NCBI GenBank assembly: GCA_009602735.1
Contig: WELA01008926.1
Coordinates: 33,308-71,975 of the forward strand
Length of the DNA stretch: 38,668 bases
Reading direction: 5' to 3'
From: Mesotaenium endlicherianum
Lineage: Eukaryota; Streptophyta; Zygnematophyceae; Zygnematales; Mesotaeniaceae
Shown here: positions 1-12,300 of the stretch, one piece after another
How the letters are laid out: each line of letters opens with the position of its first letter
How positions within the stretch are numbered: the first letter of the stretch is position 1
Notes under the pieces: model-generated
Seen by the model: the letters and a program-made list of their open reading frames with translations, nothing else
Database searches by the model: none
What the model was told of the DNA's origin: nothing
Position numbers and translations under genes: made by a program

Positions 1-252
1 TGGCAACGGCACGGCCTGCGCCATTGTTTTTTGCTGGCGCATGCTGCGCTGGCGCGCGCGTACAATGCTGGCGGCTGACACAGGCGTGCTGCCCCGCACG
101 CACGCGCGACAGGAGGCTTGTTGCCGCCGGCCTGCCGAAAGCCTGCTGCGCGGGCGCACACGGCAGAGCGACAGGCCTGCAGCCCAAGACAGCGGGCTGA
201 CAGCTGCACGGACGCCCGGCGCACGCGCAAATAGGGCACAAGCCGGTGCAGA

Positions 253-565
253 CAGACAGGCATGGACTGGCAAGAGACAAGACAGGGCGCAGGGAGGACG
301 CGGACTGGCACATAGTGGCGCATGCTGGCTGAGACATTCGAACACGCCAGATTGTGCTTGCAAACTGCTGCTACAGCAGAGGCCAGCACAACAGTACCCA
401 GGGGAAACTCGCACCTGGTGGTGTGATGAGGAGGGAGTGGCTCCGCCACCAACGCTCTTGTCGCGACTCGCGTTCACACGCGCGCTCCCTTCCACACGCG
501 TGCTGCCTTCTGCGGGGTTAAGTGCCTGCAAGAAGCATGGTACATCCCCTCCCCTCCCATAAGTC
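253..565. repeat. Diverged repeat family R1, copy 1
   Basis: This stretch is recognisably similar to 1312-1590. Shared blocks include the run around 'catggactggca', then 'gcacctggtggt' near 410, 'gggagtggctcc', and a final 'catgccctcccctccca'-like end. The two copies have drifted, so this is an old dispersed or tandem repeat rather than an assembly error. The open frames across it lack codon structure and I do not call a gene. Confidence 0.6.
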
Positions 566-1200
566 GCTTTACGATTTGCAGCAGCCAGCCTCTCTGGCTC
601 AGAGCCCACTCTGCCCCCCCTCCAGCCCCTCTCCCTTTTTGCACTCTCTTAGCGCCACCTGCCATCTGGCCCCCACTCCCAGCCCCATCTTCCTCGCATT
701 CTCGCAACGCCACTTGGCCTCTGCCCGCTCCCCCTTAGCCTGCTCCCCTTTACACTCTCGCAGCCCCCCCCCTAGGCCCCTCTCCCTTACACTCTCTTAG
801 CACCACCTGCCCTCTGGCCCCCCACCACCCCCCTCTCCCTTGCACTCTCACAGCACAACCTACCCTCCAGTGCCCTACTTCACAAACGCGGCCTTTCATG
901 CGTCTGTCTTCGATCATGCTCCTTTGAACCAGCAGGCGTACAGTCCCACCCCCACTTATGCCTCTACACCCTCTTCTCTCTTCTCTTATATTCCTTCCCG
1001 GCTCACGAACCCACTTGCCCCTGCTCCTGCTGCTCCCACCACCGCCTGTCTTTCACTTGCTCCTTCTCCCTCCTCGTCAACCCCCCTCTCCCCTCCCACT
1101 CACTGTCTCCACGCTCGCCCCCTCGGACCCTGTCTTTTCTACCTTTCCCATATCTTTTTACCTTTACGCATGTAGTCCTGCTCTCTCACGCCCCAGCCCC
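566..1200. repeat. Pyrimidine-rich minisatellite-like tract
   Basis: The plus strand is almost entirely C and T. A loose unit recurs around 621, 778 and 832: 'ccctctccctt', then 'cactctctTAGCaccacctg', then a run of C. It fills the space between the two R1 copies. No coding signal is seen; the apparent Pro/Ser/Leu frames are composition artefacts. Confidence 0.55.
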
Positions 1201-1311
1201 ACCCAGCCCCGCCCCGAACCACAAAGAGAGACGAGATGGGCAAGCAAGGGCGCCGATTGGCGCAGACAGGGTGCACACAGGTCGCAAACTTGCGAAACTA
1301 GCACCAACTGG

Positions 1312-1590
1312 ACAAGGCATGGACTGGCACAGAGTGGCGCACACTGCGGAGACATCCAAACACGCCAGGTTGAGCGGGCAAACTGGTGTTGCTGCACCGG
1401 AGGCGGACACACCAGTGCAAATGTAAACAGGTCAAACTTGCACCTGGTGGTATGATGGGGAGGGAGTGGCTCCTTCACCAACATTCTTATCGGGACTCGC
1501 GTTGATAGCCTCGCTCCCCTCCACATGCGTGTTGTCTTCCGTGTAGATTGGCTGCAAGAAAAATAGTACATGCCCTCCCCTCCCAAGTTG
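1312..1590. repeat. Diverged repeat family R1, copy 2
   Basis: Second copy of the repeat described at 253-565, in the same orientation and about 1.04 kb downstream. It shares the 'gcacctggtggt' and 'gggagtggctcc' blocks and the terminal 'ccctcccctccca' stretch, with many substitutions. The sequence after it (1591-1860) is unassigned, with short tandem units such as 'cagccagccagcc' and 'agagcaaggac'. Confidence 0.6.
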
Positions 1591-1869
1591 CTGTACTAGT
1601 ACGGGGTGATGTCTGCAGCCAGCCAGCCAGCCACTTGGGCAAGGCCACGACGTAAAGGAAGCAGAGCAAGAGCAAGGACAGAGCAAGGACAGAGCAAGGA
1701 CAGAGTCACAGCAGTCTGGCAAAAACTAAATGGTTATTTCATCCACTACAACCCATGTATTGTATATGTAAGGCAGGTTAATCATATGTCCAATTACACG
1801 GATGTGCACACAAAGAGGCCCATGTTATCTAATGATTGGATGAAAAGTCAAACGAAAGGAAGCAACTCT

Positions 1870-2325
1870 TTAAGGTGCCAAGTGTGCAAGCCAAGAGGGG
1901 ACAGCGAGACGTACATGAAATTGGACAGCAATGGGTGCAGACGAATTTCGAGGGGTAGAAGATCCTACGGCGGCCGGATCCATTGATGATGGCACGTCCT
2001 GTGGAGTGCCATGATCGAGGCCCATTGAAAATTGTTGTTGTTGGATAGGTGGCCGAACACTACTTTGCATCTCTCGCTGTGAGTTCATGCTGAATTGCAT
2101 AGGAAAGGTAGGTGCAGTCATGTTGCACACTTGCCTCGAAAGACGGGGGTGAAGCTGAGAGTAATTTGAAGAAAAAAACTGATGGCTTAGCTGATGTTGA
2201 GTAGACGAAAGATATGGGAGAGGAAGAGATGTAGGAGGGGACAAGGGGGCAGAGATACTCTCTACAGACCTATACGGAGGAGGACTCCTGAACCCGGAAG
2301 GAGGCCTCGGATGTGGGGCTGCCAT
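1870..2325 (-). CDS. Possible 5' coding exon of an unrecognised Ser/Pro/Gln-rich protein
   Basis: From an ATG at 2325 the minus strand is open to a stop at 1870. It encodes a protein rich in Ser, Pro, Gln and Met, with a basic/proline N-terminus (MAAPHPRPPSGFRSPPP) and a QQQQ run. Codon choice is mixed rather than simple-sequence. A good donor, GTACGT, lies at 1914, exactly in phase after 137 codons, so the true exon may be 1915-2325 with later exons to the left or outside the window. Such composition is common in activation-type regions of regulatory proteins, but no domain is visible and no downstream exon was identified. It could be a chance open frame. Confidence 0.3.
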   Translation of the reverse strand: MAAPHPRPPSGFRSPPPYRSVESISAPLSPPTSLPLPYLSSTQHQLSHQFFSSNYSQLHPRLSRQVCNMTAPTFPMQFSMNSQREMQSSVRPPIQQQQFSMGLDHGTPQDVPSSMDPAAVGSSTPRNSSAPIAVQFHVRLAVPSWLAHLAP

Positions 2326-2639
2326 AGTGGAGGCCAAATGGTGATTCCTGGGAACAGGCTACACTTCTATGCGACATGGCTGCTGCGTGCTGTAATTAAA
2401 GTTCACAAGAACCTAACACTCGAAATGAAAGGGAGAGAAGAGGACAGGACGGAAATGCAAGCCACCGGCAAAATCAAAAATGACGCCCACCCAAACTTTT
2501 GGGCGTCAAGCAACGACAAGCGAAGGATGCAAAAAAATGACACAATGGAAGGTGTGAGGAAAAACCATCGCCACCCCACCAAAAAAACGCGATTCTTGGA
2601 GATGTCAAACTGCGGCGCGCACGCGCGATAGATTGCACT

Positions 2640-4400
2640 GATCACAAATGTCGCGCCCTGTCCGCCAATGAGAAGAAGAAGATTTCGTGTTCGATGAAAG
2701 ATTTAAGTTTTTACTATGGTCCGTGCCAAGATGCGAGTCTTCTCATCCAGAGTTCGTGGAGAGGATCTATCCGCGAGGAGTTGAGATTATTGTCGGCCCG
2801 AACCTATAATAGGCGGCATGCACTGTAGCACAATGGAACTCGTTCTCTGTCGTTTCCAAGATGCGAGTCTTGTTAAGAATTCATGACGCCATCAATTCTC
2901 AACAAAACGGCTCATGAGAGACGTCGATCCTCTCATCGTTACAAAGAATTGGTTGAAGTCTTTGAAATCTTTGAAATCTATGAGAAATCTTCTCAATGCA
3001 AACGCACTGATAGTCAACTCAAGGTCTTTGCTGCTGGCTTCAGCTCCACCAAGCCCCCCACGTCATTGACGAGACGTAAGCAGTCCTAAGGCTTGCTCTA
3101 ATAGCTAGTCAAGGAGTGGCATTAGCTGCCATTAGCAGCCAGCCAGGCGTATGAGTGTCACTTGGTGCCACCATGCATAGCCGGAAATCTTCGTTTGTCA
3201 CGATTTAATGAGATAAGTGGCAGAATTTTTGCCTTTCTATTCCCACTTCATACACTCCACTCGCTTTCTTTCGTACTCCTGTGCTGCCGTAATACGGTCT
3301 CTCCTCCGCTCCGGTCCCACACACACTTTCCAGTTTTGGCCTCGTGGGACAGCCGTGGGAAGTTGCTTGTTACGACGCGTCATCCGTGGACTCTCAACGT
3401 GACATTACATTCATGCATTGACTGAGTTCACGACGTTTCTTGTCGCAAATGATCTGATATGATCGCTATTCGAGGTGGCGTAAATTGGCGTAAATTGAGG
3501 GTGCTATCCCGTTAGCCAATGTTTCACTTGAGCAATTCCGCATACCCGCGTCTGTCAAGCTTGCCTCCTCCGCTCCGCACACTCAATTCCATGGCCATCT
3601 CTCTGATATGGCACACTTGCGTTTTCCGCCCCGCACACTCGATGAAAGACCTTATATGTTGATCGAAGTTGACCACTGACGGCAGTTTCTGATTTATTGC
3701 GTGTAAGAGGGGCTTGGTTCATTAAGCAGCCGTAGAGTACTAGGCATCACCAAGTGCCACGAGGCGCCATAACAAGCCAACAACAACAGTAGCCCCACAC
3801 AAGCAACTACTGCATGTCAGAGCATGTTTGTTACTTCTGTCGTACGAAACAACCAGGTCAGCGGCCGACTTAAGGGACGATCATATCCAATCAAAATCTT
3901 CCACAATGCAGTCTCTGGAACCGGTAGGCCACAGCTACGTGCAGCTACGTATATTCGTGTTCATGGTCCTGTTTGTTCAAAGACAACGTTCGTATGACAG
4001 CGTAGTTCTTTCATCCACTACAATTCTATTGCATGTTAAATTAGTGCAATTTGACGTTGTCTGCGAAAATTATCCGCAGATACTGGCGGATACCGGTGAT
4101 TATGTGCAATTACAGCATTCAAATCGTGCCAGTTCCAGCATGTTCCTACTGAGCCCGCGTTATAATGACTTTGGAAGGCTGAGAGGCTACCGTTGAACAA
4201 ACGTCGACTAGTTCAGTCTAGTTGCCTGTGACTGCTGGTGACCGCTGCTTCCCTGTGCGGGACTCTGCAGTCTGGTTCTGGACTCAGCACTGCTTGGCAC
4301 TGCATGGTTTGCACGCTTTTTGCGCGTCTGCGCAGCTCCGAGTGGCTTCAGCCTCTCTCAGCCTCCGACTTGAGCAAAGCAGACGATGCCAGAAGAAATA
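2640..4400. other. Unassigned intergenic sequence
   Basis: No gene, transposon domain or RNA gene is recognised here. The only internal repeat noticed is the phrase 'ccaagatgcgagtctt', at about 2727 and again at about 2853, each followed by sequence of similar type. Base composition is near balanced, unlike the GC-rich 3' portions of the neighbouring genes. Confidence 0.4.
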
Positions 4401-4402
4401 TT

Positions 4403-4410
4403 TATAAAAT
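4403..4410 (+). promoter_or_regulatory. Candidate TATA box for the CA1Pase-like gene
   Basis: TATAAAAT lies about 290 bases before the ATG at 4701. The other two host genes each have a close TATAAAAG match upstream of their start, which makes this a reasonable core-promoter guess. No transcript start is visible from sequence alone. Confidence 0.3.
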
Positions 4411-4700
4411 ATCTTCGCAGCAACGGGCTGACCGAACTACACCGAACCGCCATAATGTAGCATAGTGAAGGCTGGCCAAATTTCAAAGTAGGCATTTCTA
4501 TTGTGGATCGAGCTGAGAGTGCTAGAGCTTCTAAAGAGCAGTGTTAGATCTAGGATTCTCCTCCGTTCATTTCTTGCACAGAACGTTGCTTGTGGGGACG
4601 TCTTCTTCTGCTTGTTTCTTTGCTTTCTATACGTGATTCAACCAGTGAACACGCCTTCGAACGTGAGGGAGGGACGTTGAATTTGGGAAAGAGTGCTGTG

Positions 4701-5698
4701 ATGGCGGTATCTTTGCCAGGAGAGCTTGCATACACCTCCTTTAATTGTGTTCGCGAAAATTTTGGAGTTTTTTCTGGCACAGAGTCTTCAAGCAGGGCTG
4801 GTCCATCTTCTACATTCATATGCAGATCGAGGGTAAGTTTATCAGAAACCCTCAGATGTTTGGGTAGAGCACAATCTTACGATGTTCGAAAACAAAAAAA
4901 ATCATCTCAGCCTGATACAGTACTTCATGGCTCGTATATGTCCGATATTTGTCTCCTCATGCGGTGCATATTGTTTGTCTTTTCCATTTTGTTTTGATTT
5001 GCAACTTGCAGGGTGAGTTGACAGTCCCTGAGTGGAGATCAGATCTGAAATTATCTCTTGCTATTAGCCACGGGCTGCGCCATGTACAAGATGCGAGAGA
5101 TCTGCGCTCTTGCCATGGACATAGTAATGCTCGTAGGGGACTACAAAGGGAGAGGGCGACGGTGACCAGAGCATCGCTAGATTACTCGAAATCTTCAGCG
5201 GCAGACTTTGGGATTGATGCTCCGGGCCCCACTTCAGGTTAGCTCAACTCACTTGACGCCTGCAATCATTTTGTCAGTCTTAGCCACACACATCTTGCAA
5301 CATAGTCTTGTCAGAATTGTTGGCAGTCCTTAGTCTGGAATTGGGGCAGGACAAGTCTTGCTCCGATTCTTCTGACTGGGAGATGTGCCTCTTTGCACGG
5401 GATAGCAGGTGCTGTCCAGGATCCTCCTCACAGCACTCACGGCCGAGTGCTTAAGGCATCCGCGGGAACTGCCACAGTGGAGCGGGCAACGACAACGGGG
5501 GAGGCCATAGACTTCAGCGGTGCTACTGATCCCCTCGTTCTTCATCAGCTGCCACATGTGAAGAGGATTGTGCTTGTCAGGCATGGCCTGAGCACCTGGA
5601 ACGACGAGGGCCGAGTACAGGTAATACACGCACATGGGCGTACACGCATACTCGCGCATGTGCACATAGGCGTACACACACGTACATGCACGTGCGCG

Positions 5699-5782
<84 letters not shown>

Positions 5783-8183
5783 CGCACACACGCATACACA
5801 CGCACACGCATGCACACGCACGCGCACATTCACACAGATACGCACGCACGCACTTGCACGCGCACCGCACATGCCTGCACACATGCATGTGTGCACGCAT
5901 GGAGACAGACACAGGCACGCCCACACATGGACACGCGCACACATTCACAGATAGGGTGGACCGAGGCCCAACTTTTGTGAGGAGTTTGCCCAGGAGGCAT
6001 CGCAGGCACAGGCTGTGCGGAACGTGGGATGTGGAGGACGCCCTTGATGTACCCATGGTTGGGCGGCTCATGGGGAGTGCAGGGCAGCTCCGACCTATCA
6101 CTGCTGTCGGAGGTAGGCAAGCAGCAGGCGGAGCGGTGCAAGCAGGCGCTGAGCAGGATCCACTTCGACCACTGCTTTGCCAGCCCCATCTCGCGCGCCA
6201 AGGTGCAATGCCCTCCTCTCAGCTGCTGCAGTTGGTAGAGGGCGTATCTGAAGTCGCTTCTGCGATCTTTGTCAGCCAGCTCTTGCTGCGCGTGCTCACT
6301 CGCGTGGCCCCGGCCCTGGCTCTGACCTGACCCTGCTCTGCAACATGGAGACAGAAGGAAGTGAGGGGGGACATGCTGGAGATGTTGCCGGGTGGGGGGT
6401 AGTGCGAGAGCCCACTGCAACTGCGCTCCCTCTCTGTGCATGTCTCGCTCGTACTTGTGGCGCGGCTCTTCTGCTCTCCATTTCATTCAAAGCCGCCGGA
6501 CTGGCCTCCTCCTCCTCCTCCTCCTAAGAGATGTGGAGAGAGGGAGAGCAGAGCGCAGGTGGCTTGGGGCGGGGCCCTTCCGCGCACTCTCTGTAGCTGG
6601 AGGAGTAGGCAGGGGCCTGACTGCCTGACTGATTAGTGGGGATGGGGGGGCGGGCAGTCGAGCGCGGAGATCATATGGAGCGGGCGGCAGGAGCCGCTGG
6701 TGTTCTTGGACTCCCTGCGAGAAGCCAACCTGCACTTCCTGGAGGGCATGCTCAACTGTAAGCTGCTGCTGCTGCTGCTGCCAGTCCCTTTGTGTGTTGA
6801 GGAGGAGGAGGAGGAGGAGGAGGAGGCCGGGGGCTGAGTGGAAGGGGCCGAGGTGGGTGGGGGGTGGGGGGGGGTGCGGTGCAGCGGAGGCCAAGAAGCT
6901 GTACCCGGAGCTGTTTGGGTGCTGGCGCGAGGACCCCGCCAACTTCCACTTCGACGGCGTGTACCCCGTGCGCGAGATCTGGGCCAAGGCCAAGCAGGCC
7001 TGGGAGGAGATCCTCTACGGCCCAGTGAGAGCCCCCCCCCCCCTCCCCTCCTCCGGGGCCCTCCGCCCNGTGGCAGGGGTATTAGACTTACAGTGACAAC
7101 TGACTGTCCCAAGTACAGCAAACCATCAGCCTGACTTCCTTAACACACTTTTGGCCCACTGCTGCCACCGTTGCAAGAGGTGCTGGAAAATAAGGCAGAG
7201 AGAGGGAGGGAGAGAGGGAGGGAGGGAGGGAGGGAGTAGCTAGCCTGGTGTCAAGTCTGTCTCTAGCTGCTTCACACTCTGAGAAAAGGAGGTGCACCGC
7301 TGAGGCTGAAAAACCACAGGAGGCTCCGAGTGGCATCCAGGAGAGAGCGGGAACTAGGGAGGGGGAGAGGCGGGGCCATCACGCCTCACAGCCCGCGACA
7401 CCCGTGGCCATGGCCATGCCCATGCTCTTCCGATCACCATGCAGCCGCTTCTGGTGAGTCAAGAGCGTGACGCGTGGTGGGTGGGGTGGGTGGCAGGGGG
7501 AGAGCGTGCTGGTGGTGACGCACAAGTCGCTCCTGCGGGCGCTGCTGTGCACTGCGCTGGGCATGGGCCCCGACAGGTGCCCCCGTCCTCTCTCCCCCCC
7601 GCCCTTCGCCCCCCCCTTCTCTCCCTTCTCTCCCTTCTCTTCCCCCCCTCCCTCCCCGCCCTTTACCCCCGACCCTCGTGCCCCAAACGAATTATAATTA
7701 AAGTGGAAGAGAGGAAGCCTCATGGGCGGAGAGATGGAGAAGGGGACAGGGGTCAAGGGAGAGGGCAGGCTCGTGTGCAATTGCCTCTTCTTCAGAAGCT
7801 CCTCCGTGCGGCGCCACTGGGACGTGTCCATTCCTCATGAGCTGACTCCAACGTTCCGACTGGCACGCCACGCATGCTCACATCCGCACTCGCATGCATG
7901 CGCACGAGGCTTCTCGGTTTCATTATTGCATTATCGACATGAAGGTGATGAAGAGGATGCTTCTCTGCGGCTGCCACATGCCCGCCCTCTTGAGAGGGAG
8001 CGAGTAACGCGTCTTGGGGTGAGCTTGCGCGCTGATGCGTATGGCAGATTCCGGGCGGTGGATGTGCACAACGGCGGCATCTGCGTGTTCACCGTCAACA
8101 CCAAGGGCGAGCCGCTGCTGGAGAGCCTCAACCTCACGGCCCACCTGCAGTGCCCGGGAGTCTTCTACGACCTCAAGAAGTGA
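4701..8183 (+). CDS. 2-carboxy-D-arabinitol-1-phosphatase-like histidine phosphatase (spliced)
   Basis: Histidine phosphatase (phosphoglycerate mutase-like) superfamily. The closest recalled relatives are plant plastid 2-carboxy-D-arabinitol-1-phosphatases, which dephosphorylate Rubisco inhibitors. Phase-consistent exons: 4701-4832, 5012-5237, 5409-5620 (or from 5334), 6083-6202, 6658-6757, 6885-7024, 7497-7576, 8048-8183; about 381 residues. Catalytic elements are complete: the LVRHGLSTWN phosphohistidine motif (exon 3), the Arg of SPISRAK (exon 4), the Glu of LREANL (exon 5) and the second His in VVTHKS (exon 7). The stretch CWREDPANFHFDGVYPVREI is strongly reminiscent of the plant family. 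The N-terminal ~45 residues are Ser/Thr-rich and end in CRSR, like a chloroplast transit peptide. ATG 4701 is the only in-frame Met in exon 1. Exons 1-2 and the exon 3 start are less certain than the catalytic core. A single N at 7069 lies in intron 6. Confidence 0.82.
5703..5775. repeat. (CA)n microsatellite in intron 3 of the phosphatase gene
   Basis: About 36 uninterrupted CA units, continuing as degenerate CA/CGCA/TGCA sequence to about 5945. It makes up most of the intron between the RHG exon and the exon beginning GSSDLSLL. Long Cys/Val and His/Thr open frames over this tract are artefacts of the repeat. Confidence 0.95.
7199..7237. repeat. (GGGA)n simple repeat
   Basis: A GA-rich run of 'gagagagggaggg' and 'agggaggg' type inside intron 6 of the phosphatase gene. 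Nothing else is evident in this intron. Confidence 0.8.
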
Positions 8184-8293
8184 GGCGCGATCCAGGCCGC
8201 CCGCCCACCCGCCCGCCCGCTTGTGGCCTGGCTTTTCTTTAGGATTCAATTACAATATGAAGATATAGAGAGATGCTATGCACTCCATGCGAT

Positions 8294-8298
8294 TGTAA
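8294..8298 (+). promoter_or_regulatory. Candidate TGTAA polyadenylation signal
   Basis: TGTAA occurs 111 bases after the phosphatase stop codon. Chlorophyte algae typically use TGTAA rather than AATAAA about 10-25 bases before the cleavage site. A second TGTAA lies near 8713. The pentamer is common by chance, so this is supportive only. Confidence 0.35.
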
Positions 8299-8299
8299 A

Positions 8300-9373
8300 T
8301 AGCATTGTAGACAAGTGTAGTAAAATAGGATCATGCGTTTTTCACAGCTGCTGGAAGTAGGCTGGGTGGCTGATTAGGCTGTTCTTCCCCTCCCCAGCCT
8401 CCGTTCTCAGAAGTCCAGTACGTGTTTCTAGGAACATGAGTTCAGTTGCAGGATTGCTCGTTAAGTCCTTGTGCTTTTTATATTTAACACAAACACGCAG
8501 GTAGGCAGAAAGAAGTGTGTCAGATGACCCCGTGCTTGGGGCTCACTTTATTCACAACAGGTATGCAGCTGCGCTCCTTTTGATGCAGACCTTATGGGGT
8601 CGACGTGTGGAGAGCCCGTCTCTTGGCGTCAAGCACCCCTGAGGGTGTGTGTTTTGGAACATATTTGGAACATCTTAGGAACATCAATGTACTGGCTTGA
8701 AGCTAAAAACATAGTTTGTAACGAGAGCCTCGGTGGACCGAAGATGAAGTAATTGTTCCACTTGGTGGATGCTGCCAATCCCTGCAACTGTGAGCCATCT
8801 ATGATTGGGGATCTCGCAAGGCCTGTGTGCCAAAGACGGGCTGTATGGATTTGCGGTGGACAAGACGCGACTTGCCGTCCAGCAGTGGGGTGCTACAATG
8901 ATATATTCAGCGACAGCTAGTGTGGGCATGTTGCCTGGAGCTGGGCACTATGGACCAAATGGGCAATCAAGGCACATGCTCTAGTTGCATGCCTACCTAG
9001 CTACCAAGAATGACAGGGCCCTCCAATAGAGCATGGCCCGATGTGCTGGGCACGTAGCCACACGTTGTGCATATAACTCTCACAAATTACCACAATCTGA
9101 AGCGTCTGCCATCTGATAGGCATCTGTGCTGGAGGAGGCTACCCTGCGTGTGACAAGCTCTGCTTCCGTGTCGAACTGAGGGAGGCTGGGCTTCCCAGCC
9201 GGCACCGGCACGTGGCTGCATAGGGCCTGTGGCTCCTCCCATCCAGCGCAGGCTGCTGCGCTCCTTGCCCACGCTCCTCCTACCTGCGCATGCGTACACT
9301 CGCAGGAGGCTTTATGTGTCACCCCCCGGGCTACTCTCATTTGTGGACTCAGAGCTCGACCTTGTCTGGTAGT
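8300..9373. other. Intergenic region between two convergent genes
   Basis: This lies between the 3' end of the phosphatase gene (plus strand) and the 3' end of the lyase gene (minus strand). It probably contains both 3' untranslated regions. I see no domain, transposon or RNA gene here; the short open frames on either strand have no recognisable content. Confidence 0.4.
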
Positions 9374-12300
9374 CTAAGCGTTCTCACAAAAGAAGTACCG
9401 ACGGCCCTGCACGCAGAACTGGTCAGTAATGACCCCCCCAGAGCCACACACGCTGTTGACTGAACCACAGTGAATAAGGTACTCCGGATAGAGGTCTCTT
9501 TTTTGTAGCCTGCCAAGGTTGTTGTTCTTTCGCAATTGCTGCAGCAGCAACGCCAGAGCCTCAAGGGACAGCACATAGCGCACATGGCAAAACCCCAGCA
9601 CCCAGTCAGCCTGGGTGACACACACACGCGCACGACAGCAATAGAGACACACACACCTGTCGATGGGGCCTGAGGGGCCGATGTTGGTCATGATCCAGGC
9701 CATGAGGTCGGAGTCCGCCGCGTGGTAGGGCAGCTCGTAGGACGGCAGGAACGACTCCCCGCTGAACTCGTGAAACGTCGCCCCGTTCAGCAGCAGGTCG
9801 CCCCTCGAGACGATTGTCGCCGTGTTGTCGAAGCCTGCGGCGTCGAAACACCCGCATGCATGCACACTCTGCCTGTCAGTCGAGCGCGTGCGTTGGGTTA
9901 CAAGCTGCAAGGAAGCAGCCCCGAGGGGAACCTGGCCGCACTGCTTCTCATCTGGCAGCTGCACGGGAGGATGCTTGAAAGGAAAGGGGGCGGGGGGGGG
10001 AGGGTGCCTCCTGCACACCACTCGCTGAGCGCGCTGCCAGGTAGGGCCCATGAGGCTGCTGGAGAGAGAGCAGTCCTGGCTGACTGACTGACCTGGAGTG
10101 TCGAGGGCCCCGTTGAACCAGGGAGTCACCTCCTTCCTCGTGGGCCCCGCCAAGAAGATGTTCTGCCACCCAGCGTGCCACCGCCACCAGGCAGCGAGTG
10201 AGTAAGTGAGGTGGGAGATAGCAAGCAGAGCAAGCCAGGCCCAATATGATCAACAGCAACCCCCAAGCCTCACAAACGAGCGCGTGCACACACACACACA
10301 CACATACATACACATGCACATTCACGCATACATGCACGCACTCACCTGCACGCATGCACACGCATGCACACAGGTGAGGGGGAAATAGAGGAGGGTAGAG
10401 GAAGGAGGCTGACCATATCGGAGCGCACGTTGGCAAACACGCGGCCGCCCAGGCAGTAGTAGCCCCAGTTTGTGTACAGGTTGTTGGCCACGTGGCACCG
10501 GCCCCAGCGGCAGTGGGGCTGCCTCTGGTTGGAGTTCCAGAACCAGTTGCGAAACACAGTGACGCGCATGCTCTTGTCAAACTCGTCCCCGTCCGCCGCA
10601 CCCAGCAGCATGGCAAAGTTGCTGCACCCCCCCCGCCCGCCCACCCGCCCGCCCCCATGCCATCGTGCGCACATGTTGTGGCCAGCCAGCTGTCAGATGC
10701 CGGGCAGCTCGCTCCCCCGCGCACAAGTTCGAGTGGAATACGTGGACGGACTAGCTGACTGCTGCGATGCTTTGTTCTACGTACGGCACATGGAGGGAGA
10801 ACAAGGAGAGGTGGTCCACCGAACCAGTAGCCCTTACCCTAAGGAGGGCAGGAGCATTCAGCGAGGGTGTCTTGCGTTACCCGGCTGACTTGTCGTGGTC
10901 AGAGACAAGAAGAGGAGCACATTGTGCACGAGAAGGAGAACGACGTGTCATGACTGGAGAAAGGGAATGTCGGAGGAGTCCCCTCAGCCTCCCATTGACC
11001 ATGGAGAGTAGGACTCTCTGGATCAGGCGTATGCGCACAGAGAGAGAGGGAGGGAGGGACACGCACTTGTTGTGCAGGAAGCAGTTGGAGATGGTGACGT
11101 CAGTGGAGTTGACCACCACGTCGATGGTGCCGCGCGACGCATTGTACACGCGGCAGTGGTCGATCCACACCCGGCTGGCGGAGCGCACGTGCACCACGTC
11201 ATGGTCCCCCGTCGAGTCCCCCACCTGCCATCGCCCGCTCGTCGCAGTGTATCAGGGCAAGGGCTGCATGGGCACACAAGAGGCCCACATGCCAAGTCCT
11301 CGCTCGCTGGCCCCCGTCCAGGAAGAGTACGCGTGTGCGTGTTTGTATGTGTGTATCAGGGCATGTGCTGCATGGGCACACAAGAATTCTGTGCATGTGT
11401 CTTCAGCAGGCTAGGCTCATAAATCAAGTCCTCTCTCGCGGACGTGGTGGCGCACAAGGCAAGAGCAGGAGGGCGGACCTCGAGGTTGTGGAGGATGACA
11501 TTGGTGACGTTGGTGACGACCAGGCCGTTGTCGAAGATGCGCACGCGCACGCCGCGCGCGTCGATGGTGGTGTTGGGCGCCAGGAACAGCCGCGCCTGCA
11601 GGTGGATGTCCATGGACTGCCGGAAGGTGATGAAGGCGCCACTGCGGAGCGTGTCGACGCCCCACCGGAGGGTGCCGCGTGCGATGCTGCTGGTGCTGTC
11701 GCCTGCGTCCTCCACCACGTAGGCGGGCGCGTCCAGCCCGCCCGTCACGCCCGCGGCAAACCCCGTGGCGCACGTGTAAAGNCCCCGCGCACAAGTTCGA
11801 GTGGAATACGTGGACGGACTAGCTGACTGCTGCGATGCTTTGTTCTACGTACGGCACATGGAGGGAGAACAAGGAGAGGTGGTCCACCGAACCAGTAGCC
11901 CTTACCCTAAGGAGGGCAGGAGCATTCAGCGAGGGTGTCTTGCGTTACCCGGCTGACTTGTCGTGGTCAGAGACAAGAAGAGGAGCACATTGTGCACGAG
12001 AAGGAGAACGACGTGTCATGACTGGAGAAAGGGAATGTCGGAGGAGTCCCCTCAGCCTCCCATTGACCATGGAGAGTAGGACTCTCTGGATCAGGCGTAT
12101 GCGCACAGAGAGAGAGGGAGGGAGGGACACGCACTTGTTGTGCAGGAAGCAGTTGGAGATGGTGACGTCAGTGGAGTTGACCACCACGTCGATGGTGCCG
12201 CGCGACGCATTGTACACGCGGCAGTGGTCGATCCACACCCGGCTGGCGGAGCGCACGTGCACCACGTCATGGTCCCCCGTCGAGTCCCCCACCTGCCATC

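Noticed and set aside
1-1200. A CRISPR-like or satellite array in the repeated pyrimidine tract
   Set aside because: Units are irregular in length and sequence with no constant repeat-spacer pattern, in a eukaryotic context.
2194-2631. 145-codon plus-strand open frame
   Set aside because: Charged, low-information composition with no motif. It overlaps the better minus-strand frame and depends on chance absence of stops.
3828-4196. 122-codon plus-strand open frame
   Set aside because: No motif, no good splice or promoter context, and composition close to the surrounding non-coding DNA.
5330-5944. Long Cys/Val and His/Thr open frames on both strands
   Set aside because: They are translations of the (CA)n tract within an intron of the phosphatase gene; only the short RHG-containing part upstream is real coding.
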